A stretch of DNA of 64,000 nt from Sphingobium cupriresistens (lineage in GTDB: Bacteria; Pseudomonadota; Alphaproteobacteria; Sphingomonadales; Sphingomonadaceae), in contig NZ_SEOO01000003.1 in NCBI RefSeq assembly GCF_004152865.1, positions 146,068 to 210,067 on the forward strand, read 5' to 3'. The notes under the pieces are model-generated. The model ran no database searches. It saw only the letters and a program-made list of their open reading frames with translations, and was not told the origin of the DNA. Below are positions 1 to 7,987 of this stretch, piece after piece. A program made the translations under genes and the position numbers. Positions within the stretch are counted from its first letter, which is position 1. Each line of letters begins with the position of its first letter.

Positions 1-163
1 TCGCGCAGGCGCTTGCCGCCTGAGGCTGGCGACGCGGAACATTCTGCCATCATGGGGCGTTCTGCGCATCGGTCCACCCCCCTTTCGGACTGGTGATGCG
101 CCTTGCGCGCATCATCGGCCGCGTGCGCCTGGAAACGGGCGGCGCGGCCAAGCGGGGGAATAT

Positions 164-202
164 AAAAAAACAGCCCCGAACGATCCGTCCGGGGCCGTTT
201 TT
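164..202. terminator. Rho-independent terminator, possibly bidirectional
   Basis: A GC-rich stem (GCCCCG at 173-178 with CGGGGC at 190-195, extended inward by three more pairs) is flanked by a run of A on the left (164-170) and a run of T on the right (197-201). On the minus strand it lies just after the RcnB-like gene ending at 216, so it most likely ends that transcript. It could also stop plus-strand transcription entering the window. Confidence 0.75.
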
Positions 203-215
203 ATGCCCTTGGCTT

Positions 216-686
216 TTACCAGAAGAAACTGCGGTGGGCCGTGATCACGCGGCCGGTACGGACGTTGACCAGCAGCACGTCGTTATAATGGCGGACCCAG
301 CGCTGGTTCACGCCCGGACGAGGCAGGCGATAGCGGTAGGGATTGGCGATATAATAGCGCGAATTATAATAGGCCGGACGCAGCTGCGCACCGGCGTTCC
401 ACTGGCTGTAGCGGAAGGGCGCGCGCCAGTTGCCGCCGCGATAGACGCTGCGATGGGTGCGGCGATAGTCGCGCCAGTCTTCGCGCGCTTCCTGGCGGGC
501 GTCGCGCACATCGCGTCGTTGTTCGCGCACATCGCGACGGTCGCCATAGCGTTGCGCCTGGCGCAGATCGCGCTTTTCCTCGCGCAGATTGCGTTCGCTG
601 CGGCGGGCTTCGCCATAGGATTGGGCCGACGCGACGCTGGGTGCAACTGTGGCGGCAAGCAGACCAAGAATGATGAGTTTACGCAT
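216..686 (-). CDS. RcnB-family exported protein
   Basis: This 156-residue protein starts with a signal peptide (MRKLIILGLLAAT... ending near AQA/Q22). A middle segment very rich in Arg, Glu and Asp is predicted helical. The conserved C-terminal RcnB domain runs from about 108 to 156 (YRLPRPG..QRWVRHYNDVLLV..., ending HRSFFW). RcnB of E. coli is a periplasmic protein linked to nickel/cobalt homeostasis, but in sphingomonads the family is multi-copy and its job is unproven. A second member lies 1 kb away (1648-2556). A strong hairpin terminator follows the stop codon. The family call is solid; a metal role is inferred from the family only. Confidence 0.85.
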   Translation of the reverse strand: MRKLIILGLLAATVAPSVASAQSYGEARRSERNLREEKRDLRQAQRYGDRRDVREQRRDVRDARQEAREDWRDYRRTHRSVYRGGNWRAPFRYSQWNAGAQLRPAYYNSRYYIANPYRYRLPRPGVNQRWVRHYNDVLLVNVRTGRVITAHRSFFW

Positions 687-846
687 AGAAATTCTCCCAT
701 ATTCTGTGGCGGTTGAACCTGTCCGGCAAGATCGGGTTCCATCGCCTGGAAAGGGGTTATGCGGCCCGGCGCCTGAACGGCGCGGAAATGAAGCTGTCAG
801 TTTTCAGTCATTTATGTCGCAAAGTGTAACCGGCCACCGACAAGGT

Positions 847-1521
847 TCAGCCCCAGGGATGCTCGCGAAACCATTTGGTGACGACATATTTGGCGCCCCG
901 TTCGACCGGGCGTGCGGCATGCAGGCTCAAGCGGTTGGGCGCCCCGTCGCGGTCCATATTGTTCCAGATCAGGATCATGCCCTCGACCGGCGGCACCATG
1001 AATTCGCATTGCGGGAAGTGGGTTTCGCCGCCCGCCTCCACCGGCGACAGATAGATCATCGCGGTCCAAGTCCGCTGCCCGCCGCTGGCGCGCATCTGCG
1101 GCCAATAGCTGGCGGTGACCGGGAAATAGTCGCAATGGACCTTATATTCCTGTCCCGGCGCATAGCGCTGCCCCTGGAGCGTTTCGCCATGGCGGGCGGA
1201 CAGGCCGGTCAGCGCGCAGATACGGTCGCTCACCGCCAGCACCAGCTTGTCCCAGGGATTGAGGTTGCAGCTATGGCTGGTGCGATAGTCCGCGTTCGCG
1301 CTGCCCGAAAAGAGCGTGGACGGCTTGGCGTCCGCGTCGATCATCGCGCGCAGGCCTGCACATTCTTCCGCGCTCAGGAAATCCTGGCGGCCATAGATGT
1401 CGAGCAGCGGGGCGTCGATGCGATGCACCATGGGGTTGCGGTCCAGCCGCTTGCGCACATCGTCGCCAATCCCGGCGCGCAGCAGCGACGCGATGCCGTC
1501 ATCATCCTTTTCCTGGCTCAT
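847..1521 (-). CDS. 2OG-Fe(II) oxygenase, prolyl 4-hydroxylase type
   Basis: The 224-residue protein carries the facial triad of a prolyl-4-hydroxylase-like Fe(II)/2-oxoglutarate dioxygenase: H129-x-D131 (KVHCDYF), a distal H201 and a Lys at 211 placed to bind the 2OG carboxylate (SLHAARPVERGAKYV). The double-stranded beta-helix strands TAMIYLSPVEAGGETHFP and GMILIWNNMD are recognisable. There is no signal peptide, so it should be cytoplasmic. The likely reaction is hydroxylation of a protein or small molecule, and the substrate cannot be read from sequence. It lies between two RcnB-family genes on the same strand but is separated from both by more than 100 bp, so co-regulation is only a possibility. 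Confidence 0.85.
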   Translation of the reverse strand: MSQEKDDDGIASLLRAGIGDDVRKRLDRNPMVHRIDAPLLDIYGRQDFLSAEECAGLRAMIDADAKPSTLFSGSANADYRTSHSCNLNPWDKLVLAVSDRICALTGLSARHGETLQGQRYAPGQEYKVHCDYFPVTASYWPQMRASGGQRTWTAMIYLSPVEAGGETHFPQCEFMVPPVEGMILIWNNMDRDGAPNRLSLHAARPVERGAKYVVTKWFREHPWG

Positions 1522-1552
1522 GTCCGCGTCCTGCCACAGAGGCGACCGTCCT

Positions 1553-1590
1553 GAAAAGACCCCGGCGCGTTTCCGCGCCGGGGCCAGTTT
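1553..1590 (-). terminator. Hairpin terminator after the second RcnB-like gene
   Basis: A perfect 10-bp stem (CCCCGGCGCG at 1560-1569 with its complement at 1574-1583) closes a TTTC loop. Read on the minus strand it follows the gene ending at 1648 and is trailed by a short T-rich stretch (complement of GAAAAGAC). Confidence 0.65.
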
Positions 1591-1647
1591 TCCTGAAGGC
1601 CACTTCAGGGAGGGGGTTCTGATATCAACGCGGCGGCCGCCGCGGCG

Positions 1648-2556
1648 TCACCAGAAGAAGTCGTGGATCACATCGACGACATAGCCGTCGCGAATATCGA
1701 CCAGCATCGCGTCGTCATAATAGCGAACCCAGCGCAGCGTGCCGTAGGCGGGCGGCAGGCGGTAGCTATAGGGATCATTCAGCCAGTAGCTGTTGGAATA
1801 GAGCAGGCTGCTCAGCACGATGCCGACCGAAAAACGGCGATAGCCATAATCCCAGCCGCGCGGCGCGTAATAGCGGCCCATGCGGTAGCGGTCGCCATAG
1901 CGGTTGCGATAGCTGTTCCAGTCATAACGCCGATCCTGGCGCCAGCCATTGTCCCAGCGCCGCTGGTTGCTCCAGCGGGTGCGGTCGTCATAACGGCGGC
2001 CATTATTCCAGTTCGCGCCATTCTGGCCTCGATTGTCGGTCCAACGGCGATCGTCACGCCTGTCGTCCCTGCGATCATCGCGCCGATCGCTGCGCCAGTC
2101 CTGTCGCGCATCGCGGCGGTCATTGCGCCAGTCTTGCTGGTTTTCGCGCTGGTCGTTGCGGCGATCCTGCCAGTTTTGCTGGCGATCGTCGCGCCGGTCC
2201 TGCCGCGCTTCGCGTTGCGCCAGGGCGCCGGGGCGGTTCTGGTCGCTGCGCCATTGCGGATTGGCGCGCTGTTGAGGGCGCTGATCGATGCGGCGCTCAG
2301 GGCGGACTTCCGGGCGCGGCGCCGCCATCTGGGGCGCGGGCCGCACGGCCGCGCGCTGCTGCCCGCGTCGCACCTGCGCCTCGCCACGCTGGTTCATGCG
2401 GTTGCCGCGCGACATGCCGCCGCCGCTTTCCACGCGGCCGGCGCGCTCGCCACCGCGGTTGCCGCGCTGCTCCTGGTTACTTTGCGCATAGGCCGGGGCG
2501 ACGCCGCTCAGCAGCGTTGCGGTCATCAGACCCGCCAGCATCATCTTCCTCAACAT
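1648..2556 (-). CDS. RcnB-family protein with long Arg/Asp repeat region
   Basis: The protein has about 302 residues from the ATG at 2556, which opens a clean signal peptide (MLRKMMLAGLMTATLL...AYAQ); a longer in-frame start at 2607 would spoil it. After the signal come an Arg/Gly/Gln-rich stretch and a long segment of short Asp-Arg-Arg units (RRDD, DRRNDQR, DWRSDRRDD), then the C-terminal RcnB domain (YRLPPAYGTLRWVRYYDDAMLV...HDFFW). It is about twice the length of the RcnB neighbour at 216-686, and the extra length is all repeat. The repeats suggest an extended, strongly charged periplasmic segment. The family is clear; the function is unknown. Confidence 0.82.
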   Translation of the reverse strand: MLRKMMLAGLMTATLLSGVAPAYAQSNQEQRGNRGGERAGRVESGGGMSRGNRMNQRGEAQVRRGQQRAAVRPAPQMAAPRPEVRPERRIDQRPQQRANPQWRSDQNRPGALAQREARQDRRDDRQQNWQDRRNDQRENQQDWRNDRRDARQDWRSDRRDDRRDDRRDDRRWTDNRGQNGANWNNGRRYDDRTRWSNQRRWDNGWRQDRRYDWNSYRNRYGDRYRMGRYYAPRGWDYGYRRFSVGIVLSSLLYSNSYWLNDPYSYRLPPAYGTLRWVRYYDDAMLVDIRDGYVVDVIHDFFW

Positions 2557-2803
2557 CGTCGTGACTTTCGTTGGCCGGGGGGCACTACGCTCCCTCATAA
2601 TCCTCATTTAGAACCGCCGCGATGTCGTGATGCTGAACCCGTCAGACAGCGATTTGAAAGAATCGGCCGGAGACGATAGAGAGGGTCCATTCATGCGACC
2701 AGTGTCCGTTGGTGCGTGTCGCATTGGCGACGAACTCCCGGAACCCTGCCAAAAGCTGATCCAGATCAGTGCGCCGCCGCGTAACTGCCTATAGGACTGA
2801 CGA

Positions 2804-3343
2804 GTGACGAGAATTCCCGAAGCTGGCCAGACCCGCCAGGCCCTGCGCGCCGCGACGATGGAATCCCATCAGGTGGTTGACGCGATCTATGCCGGCTTTG
2901 CGCTCGATTCGGCTGTCGATTATCGCGCTTTTTTGACTGCGCACGCCAGGGCGCTCGGCGGCTTGGAGCCAGCCGCACGCCCCGACGCGCCACGGTTGCC
3001 GCTATTGGCGCAGGACCTCGCGGCGCTCGACCTGCCCGTTCCCGACCCTTTGCCGTTGGCGCAAAGCCGTACCGATGGCTTTCATTGGGGCTTGCGCTAT
3101 GCGCTGGAAGGATCGCGGCTGGGCGGCGCCATGTTGTCGCGCCAGGTCGCGCCCGGCCTGCCCAAGGCCTATCTGTCGGCCGCGCATGGCAAGGGCGAAT
3201 GGATAGCCTTCCAGCAGGCGCTCGACAGCGCCGCGATGGAAGGCGGCGAAGGCTGGCTGGACGACGCCGTGCAGGGCGCGCAGGCCGCCTTCGCCCTTTT
3301 CGCGCAGGCGGGCCGAGCCTCTCAGGTGGTTGGCCATGGCTGA
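2804..3343 (+). CDS. bphO: Biliverdin-producing heme oxygenase
   Basis: This 179-residue protein starts at a GTG. Its N-terminus TRQALRAATMESHQVVDA matches the proximal-helix region of bacterial heme oxygenases, with H22 as the expected heme ligand. It would open heme to biliverdin IXalpha, carbon monoxide and iron. The stop codon overlaps the start of the phytochrome gene by 8 bp, so translation is coupled and the product supplies the phytochrome chromophore. It has no signal peptide and should be cytoplasmic. The assignment rests on the partial motif plus this very characteristic neighbourhood. Confidence 0.85.
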   Translation: MTRIPEAGQTRQALRAATMESHQVVDAIYAGFALDSAVDYRAFLTAHARALGGLEPAARPDAPRLPLLAQDLAALDLPVPDPLPLAQSRTDGFHWGLRYALEGSRLGGAMLSRQVAPGLPKAYLSAAHGKGEWIAFQQALDSAAMEGGEGWLDDAVQGAQAAFALFAQAGRASQVVGHG

Positions 3344-5900
3344 TCGCGAAGCGACCAACGCGACCTTCGCGGTCGATCTCACCAATTGCGATCGGGAACC
3401 GATCCATGTGCTGGGGGCGGTTCAGCCGTTCGGCTTCCTGATCGCGCTGACCGCCGACTGGCTGGTGTCGCGCGTATCGGCCAACAGCGCGGAGTTTATC
3501 GGCCTGTCGCCCGACGACATGTTGGGCAAGCCCATCCACGCCCTGTTGGATGGGGAGGCGATCCACGCGCTGCGTAATCGCATCACCCTGCTGCGCGGCC
3601 CCGATTCGGTCGAACGCCTGTTTTCGATTCCCTTGATGGCGGGCGGCCCGGCTTTCGACGTCGCGGTCCATTTTTCCGGCCCGTTGGTGGTGGTGGAGGC
3701 GGAGCCGGCGGCGCATGGCGAGATGGAGGCGAGCAGCACCGTCCGTTCGATGGTGGCGCGATTGGCCCAGGCCGATGGCATGGCCGCCTTCCTGCGCGAC
3801 GGTGCGCGGCAGGTGCGGGCGCTGACCGGCTTCGATCGTGTGATGGTCTATCGTTTCGCCGATGCCGGGGACGGCGAAGTGGTCGCCGAAGCTTTGAAAC
3901 CGGGTATCGACAGCTTTTTTGGCCTTCACTATCCTGCGTCCGACATTCCCGCGCAGGCGCGTGCGCTCTATATGCGCAATATTTTTCGCGTGATCGCCGA
4001 CGTGAAAGCGCCGCCGGTGCGGATCGTTCCGCAACTCGACCCCAATGGTGCGGCGCTCGACATGTCGCTGTGCCTGACCCGCGCCGTGTCGCCGATCCAT
4101 ATTGAATATCTTCGCAATATGGGGGTGGGCGCGTCGCTCTCCATCTCCATCATCGTCGAAGGCAAATTGTGGGGGTTGTTCGCCTGCCACCATTATGCGC
4201 CGCGCCTGCCGACCTTCGCACAGCGCAGCGCGGCCGAACTGTTCGGCCAGATATTCTCGATGATGCTGGAAAGTCGCGAGCGTGGCGAAACCGCCGCCTA
4301 TGAAGGCAAGGCGCGGCAGGTGGCCGACCGGCTGCTGTCGGCGGTGGCGCAGGACCATGATCTGCTGTCCAACGCCCGTTGGCTGGGCGACATCATCTTC
4401 GACACGATCCCCGCCGATGGCGTGGGCGTCTATATTGACGGGCAGATGACCTTTTCGGGCCTTGCCCCCGACGAGCCTGCCTTCGCCGCGATCGTGTCGA
4501 TGATGAACCGCGTGGCCGCCAGTCAGGTCTATACTACCGCCAATCTGTCGGCGGTATTGCCCGACGCGGCCGCCTATGCCGACCGCGTATCGGGCCTGTT
4601 GGCGATCCCGCTGTCGCGCCGACCGCGCGACTATGTCGTGTTGTTCCGGGCCGAGCAGTTGCGATCGGTGCGCTGGGCCGGCAATCCCGAAAAAGCCATC
4701 GAATATGGTCCCAACGGGCCGCGGCTGACGCCGCGCAAAAGTTTCGAACAATGGTCGCAACTGGTGAAGGGCACCGCGCTGGCCTTCACCCCGGCGGAAC
4801 TGCGGGTGGCCGAAGCGCTGCGCACCGCGCTGCTGGAGGTGATCCTGCGCCTGTCCGATTCGGCCGATGCCGAACGGCGACGGGCGCATGAGAAGCAGGA
4901 ACTGTTGATCGCCGAACTCAACCACCGCGTCCGCAACATCCTGTCGCTGATCCGCGGGCTGTTGTCGCAGACGCGCGACAGCGCGCAATCGGTCGACGAA
5001 TTTATCGGTACGCTGGAAAGTCGGGTCCATGCGCTGGCCCGCGCCCATGACCAGATCACGGCCGATCGCTGGAGCCCGGCGCGCCTCTATGATCTGATCG
5101 AGGTCGAATCAGGCGCTTATCTGGGCGAACGCAGCGACCGGGTAAAGCTGTCTGGTCCCAATGTGCTGTTGACGCCGGGCTGTTTCACCGTGCTGGCGCT
5201 GGTGATCCACGAAATGCTGACCAATGCCGCCAAATATGGCGCGCTGTCGGACAATGGGTCGGTCAAGATCGCCTGGCGAGTGGACGGGGATGGCAGCCTG
5301 CTGATCGACTGGACCGAAAGCGGCGGCCCGGCGGTGGTCGCGCCAACGCGGCGCGGCTTCGGTTCGACGGTGATAGAACGGTCCATTCCCTATGATCTGG
5401 GTGGCCATGCCGAAATCAACTATCGACTCGCGGGGATCGAGGCGAATTTCTGCATTCCGTCCACCCATGTCGTGTCGGTGCTGCCCGACGTGGTGGGAAG
5501 CGATCGCGCAAAGCCGGTCGCCGCGGTCGAGCCCGGCCTGCTGAAAGGGCGCAATGTTCTGCTGGTCGAGGATAATATGATTATCGCCATGGATGGCGAG
5601 GATGCGCTGCGCGACTTGGGCGCGGAGGTGATGACCGTCGCAAGCGTGGGTCGCGCGCGCGAGGCGATCGCGATCCAGCCGGTCGATCTGGCGGTGCTCG
5701 ACTTCAACCTGGGTCATGAAAACAGCCTGCCGATCGCGGAATTGCTGGCGGAGCGTGGCGTCCCCTTCATCTTTGCGACTGGCTATGGCGACGGGCTGGA
5801 ACTGCCGGCGCGATTCGAAGGAGTTACGCTGCTCAAAAAGCCTTATTCCGGCGCGACTCTGGCGCAGGCGCTGACGCCGGTCGTCGGCGCAGCGGGCTGA
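3336..5900 (+). CDS. bphP: Bacteriophytochrome HWE histidine kinase with C-terminal receiver
   Basis: The 854-residue protein (ATG at 3336; a TTG two codons earlier is possible) has the full phytochrome layout. Cys18 (LTNCDREPIH) is the biliverdin attachment site ahead of the PAS domain. The GAF domain carries the PASDIP motif (about 201-206). The PHY domain has the tongue PRKSF motif (about 467-471). The kinase core starts AELNHRVRN with phospho-acceptor His530, the pattern of HWE/HisKA_2 kinases. A receiver domain (about 740-854) has phospho-acceptor Asp789 and Lys835. It should sense red/far-red light and signal by phosphotransfer. It is coupled to the heme oxygenase upstream. The fused receiver probably modulates output; no partner regulator is adjacent. 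Confidence 0.95.
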   Translation: MADREATNATFAVDLTNCDREPIHVLGAVQPFGFLIALTADWLVSRVSANSAEFIGLSPDDMLGKPIHALLDGEAIHALRNRITLLRGPDSVERLFSIPLMAGGPAFDVAVHFSGPLVVVEAEPAAHGEMEASSTVRSMVARLAQADGMAAFLRDGARQVRALTGFDRVMVYRFADAGDGEVVAEALKPGIDSFFGLHYPASDIPAQARALYMRNIFRVIADVKAPPVRIVPQLDPNGAALDMSLCLTRAVSPIHIEYLRNMGVGASLSISIIVEGKLWGLFACHHYAPRLPTFAQRSAAELFGQIFSMMLESRERGETAAYEGKARQVADRLLSAVAQDHDLLSNARWLGDIIFDTIPADGVGVYIDGQMTFSGLAPDEPAFAAIVSMMNRVAASQVYTTANLSAVLPDAAAYADRVSGLLAIPLSRRPRDYVVLFRAEQLRSVRWAGNPEKAIEYGPNGPRLTPRKSFEQWSQLVKGTALAFTPAELRVAEALRTALLEVILRLSDSADAERRRAHEKQELLIAELNHRVRNILSLIRGLLSQTRDSAQSVDEFIGTLESRVHALARAHDQITADRWSPARLYDLIEVESGAYLGERSDRVKLSGPNVLLTPGCFTVLALVIHEMLTNAAKYGALSDNGSVKIAWRVDGDGSLLIDWTESGGPAVVAPTRRGFGSTVIERSIPYDLGGHAEINYRLAGIEANFCIPSTHVVSVLPDVVGSDRAKPVAAVEPGLLKGRNVLLVEDNMIIAMDGEDALRDLGAEVMTVASVGRAREAIAIQPVDLAVLDFNLGHENSLPIAELLAERGVPFIFATGYGDGLELPARFEGVTLLKKPYSGATLAQALTPVVGAAG

Positions 5901-5972
5901 CCTGAGACAACGAAACGGACAGTTTCCGCATCGTCGATTGCGGCCCGCCCCGCGCTTGCCGATCTATGCGCC

Positions 5973-6785
5973 ATGTCCACACAGCCTACCCTTTTCATCC
6001 CCCATGGCGGCGGTCCCTGTTTCTTCATGGACCCGGCCGATTCCGACCATGCGCATAGCGACCCGATATGGCGGCCGATGCAGGATTATCTCGCCGGGCT
6101 GATCGCAACCCTGCCCGAACGGCCGCGCGCGATCCTGCTGGTGTCGGGCCATTGGGAAGAGCAGGCCTTCACCGTCCATGCAGGGGAACGCCCATCCCTG
6201 CTCTTCGATTATTATGGCTTTCCGTCGCACACCTATACGCTGCGCTGGGACGCGCCGGGTGCGCCCGATCTGGCGCGCCGCGCCGCCAGCCTCCTGGCGG
6301 ATGCGGGCTTCGCCACGGCGGAGGAAGAAGCGCGCGGCTGGGACCATGGCGTCTTCGTGCCCCTGAAGGTCGCGCTGCCCGATGCCGACATTCCGGTCGC
6401 CCAGTTGTCATTGCGCCATGATCTCGATCCGGCCGCTCATATCGCGGCCGGGCGTGCGCTTGCTCCTTTGCGTGACGAAGGCGTGCTGATCGTCGGGTCG
6501 GGCATGAGCTTTCACAATCTGCGCGTGCGCGGGCCGCAGGCGATCGGGCCGTCCACATCCTGGGACTATGCCCTGACCGCCGCGGTGACCGATACCGATC
6601 CGCAGAGCAGGGCGGCCCGCGTCGCCGCCTGGGAGGCATTGCCGCAGGCCCGTTTCGCCCATCCGCGCGAGGAGCATCTGTTGCCGTTGATGGTGGCGCT
6701 GGGCGCGGGCGGCGACGATGCCGCCACCTGCGACCATCGCAGTTCGGTCATGGGCTGGTCGGTGTCGGGCTACCGTTTCGGCTGA
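5973..6785 (+). CDS. DODA-type extradiol ring-opening dioxygenase family protein
   Basis: This 270-residue protein belongs to the class III extradiol dioxygenase (LigB/YgiD, 4,5-DOPA dioxygenase) fold. Metal-binding and catalytic histidines are visible in FIPHGGGP (H11), LVSGHWEE (H60), GWDHGVFVP (H125) and GSGMSFHNLR (H181). Length and motifs fit the single-subunit YgiD-like members, which cleave catechol-type rings with Fe(II) or Zn. No other aromatic degradation gene is adjacent, so the natural substrate is open. The last 16 bases overlap the end of the convergent [2Fe-2S] gene. Confidence 0.88.
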   Translation: MSTQPTLFIPHGGGPCFFMDPADSDHAHSDPIWRPMQDYLAGLIATLPERPRAILLVSGHWEEQAFTVHAGERPSLLFDYYGFPSHTYTLRWDAPGAPDLARRAASLLADAGFATAEEEARGWDHGVFVPLKVALPDADIPVAQLSLRHDLDPAAHIAAGRALAPLRDEGVLIVGSGMSFHNLRVRGPQAIGPSTSWDYALTAAVTDTDPQSRAARVAAWEALPQARFAHPREEHLLPLMVALGAGGDDAATCDHRSSVMGWSVSGYRFG

Positions 6786-7324
6786 GTCGGCGGGCGGCCG
6801 AGCGCCGGGACGGTCCGGGCCGCATCCTCCGGGGTGATGCCCGGCGGTGGCGCGGCCGCCACCTGATCTTCCCCGCGCATGATCCGGCCGGCCCGCTTGA
6901 TCGCGCCGCGCAGCCGGGGGTAGATGCCGCAGCGGCAGATATTGGTGATCGCCCCGTCGATCTCTTCGTCGGACGGGTCGTTGGTCCGCCGCAGCAGCAC
7001 CGACGCGGCCATGATCATGCCGGGGATGCAATAGCCGCATTGCGACACATTGTCGGCCGCGAACGCCTGTTGCAGCGGGTGGCCGCGATCGGGCGACAGC
7101 GCCTCGATCGTGGTGACGAAGCGGCCCTCGGTCTTGCCGATCGTCACCTGGCAGGATCGTACCGCCTCGCCATCGATATCCACGGTGCAGGCGCCGCAAT
7201 CGCCGGTGCCGCAGCCATATTTGGCGCCAGTCAGGTTCGATGCATCGCGCAACGCCCAGAGCAGCGGCGTTTCGGGGTCCATGCGATATTGGACAGGCCG
7301 GTCGTTGACGGTGAAGCGGGTCAT
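6770..7324 (-). CDS. [2Fe-2S] small subunit of an isoquinoline/aldehyde oxidoreductase-type molybdoenzyme
   Basis: The 184-residue protein has both cluster-binding regions of the xanthine oxidase family small subunit. The plant-ferredoxin-like site is C38, C43, C46 and C58 (YGCGTGDCGAC...RSC). The helical site is C96, C99, C130 and C132 (CGYC...NICRC). Such subunits pass electrons from a molybdopterin subunit to an acceptor. The C-terminal Pro/Ala-rich tail after 150 is extra. No molybdenum subunit gene lies nearby, which is unusual. The start overlaps the DUF2721 stop by 4 bp, so these two genes are co-translated. Confidence 0.9.
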   Translation of the reverse strand: MTRFTVNDRPVQYRMDPETPLLWALRDASNLTGAKYGCGTGDCGACTVDIDGEAVRSCQVTIGKTEGRFVTTIEALSPDRGHPLQQAFAADNVSQCGYCIPGMIMAASVLLRRTNDPSDEEIDGAITNICRCGIYPRLRGAIKRAGRIMRGEDQVAAAPPPGITPEDAARTVPALGRPPTQPKR

Positions 7325-7812
7325 GGCAGCGCTTCGATCGCCGCATCCGCCTCTTCCGCTTTGTGATAGAGGACTTCGTTGCGGATATGGATGATCTGCG
7401 ACGCGAGCCGGATTTCCTGGATGAAAGTGGCGAAACCGCCCGCCTGCAACAGCATCGCCAAGCTGAACAGGGCGGCGATCGGCGTGCCCAGATGCGCGTC
7501 GAACAGATTGCCCGCGAACAGCAGGATGACGACCAGGCAGACCGCGCAGGCGGACGCGACCGACAGGAAGATGGCGCTGTTGACGACGCTCATCCGCCGG
7601 TCGAGCACGCGGATTTCCGCGACCATCCGGTCATGTTCCTTGCCGCGCGAGGTCAGGATCGCGGCCTCCACCGAGCGCGCCCGATCAATGATGCGGGCGA
7701 GGCGACTGACGCAGACGTTCAGGAACGCGCCGATGCCCGCCAGCAGGAAGACGGGTGCAAGCGCCAATTGGATGGTCTGGGCGACCTGACTGACCTGGGG
7801 CAGGGGGATCAT
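7321..7812 (-). CDS. DUF2721 membrane protein
   Basis: The 163-residue protein shows the DUF2721 pattern: a first membrane helix (LALAPVFLLAGIGAFLNV), a cytoplasmic stretch with conserved RLARIIDRAR, and two further helices (about 78-100 and 104-125). A short charged tail follows. Members are inner-membrane proteins of unknown function. The gene is upstream of the [2Fe-2S] subunit with an ATGA overlap, which suggests one transcript. No functional link between the two is known to me. Confidence 0.85.
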   Translation of the reverse strand: MIPLPQVSQVAQTIQLALAPVFLLAGIGAFLNVCVSRLARIIDRARSVEAAILTSRGKEHDRMVAEIRVLDRRMSVVNSAIFLSVASACAVCLVVILLFAGNLFDAHLGTPIAALFSLAMLLQAGGFATFIQEIRLASQIIHIRNEVLYHKAEEADAAIEALP

Positions 7813-7909
7813 TGCGCGGCACCTCTCACGACGCAGCTATCCTTCATCGCGGAAGACGGGGCAAGAGCATGACGGAATGCCATTGCACGCCCTGTTTAGA
7901 CGAAGCAGG

Positions 7910-7972
7910 TGTTCCCGCGACGGCGGGAACCCAGTCCTGTCGTCTGAACTGGATTCCCGCTTCGCGGGAACA
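7910..7972. repeat. Sphingomonad extragenic hairpin pair
   Basis: Two small hairpins (GTTCCCGC/GCGGGAAC at 7911-7930 and TTCCCGC/GCGGGAA at 7954-7970) also pair with each other. The 11-mer at 7910-7920 is the exact complement of 7962-7972. A related single hairpin lies at 44113-44134. This is a dispersed repetitive extragenic element. Here it fills the gap between the DUF2721 start and the aminotransferase stop. Confidence 0.75.
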
Positions 7973-7987
7973 CGCCGCGTCCTGCAA

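Noticed and set aside
1..23. Possible end of a plus-strand gene (AQALAA then stop)
   Set aside because: Six codons are too few to support a partial gene.
1663..2679. Ala/Ile/Val-rich plus-strand frame that looks like a membrane protein
   Set aside because: It is the complement of the Arg/Asp repeats in the RcnB-like gene. The apparent hydrophobic repeats are an artefact of reading GAC-CGG type repeats on the other strand.
2700..2803. GGAAC motif as a possible EcfG (general stress sigma) promoter before bphO
   Set aside because: No CGTT -10 element lies at the required 16-17 bp spacing.
2766..5048. 760-codon open frame on the minus strand
   Set aside because: It lies entirely opposite the heme oxygenase and phytochrome genes, whose motifs are unmistakable. 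Its His/Gln/Arg-rich composition is that of an antisense frame in high-GC DNA.
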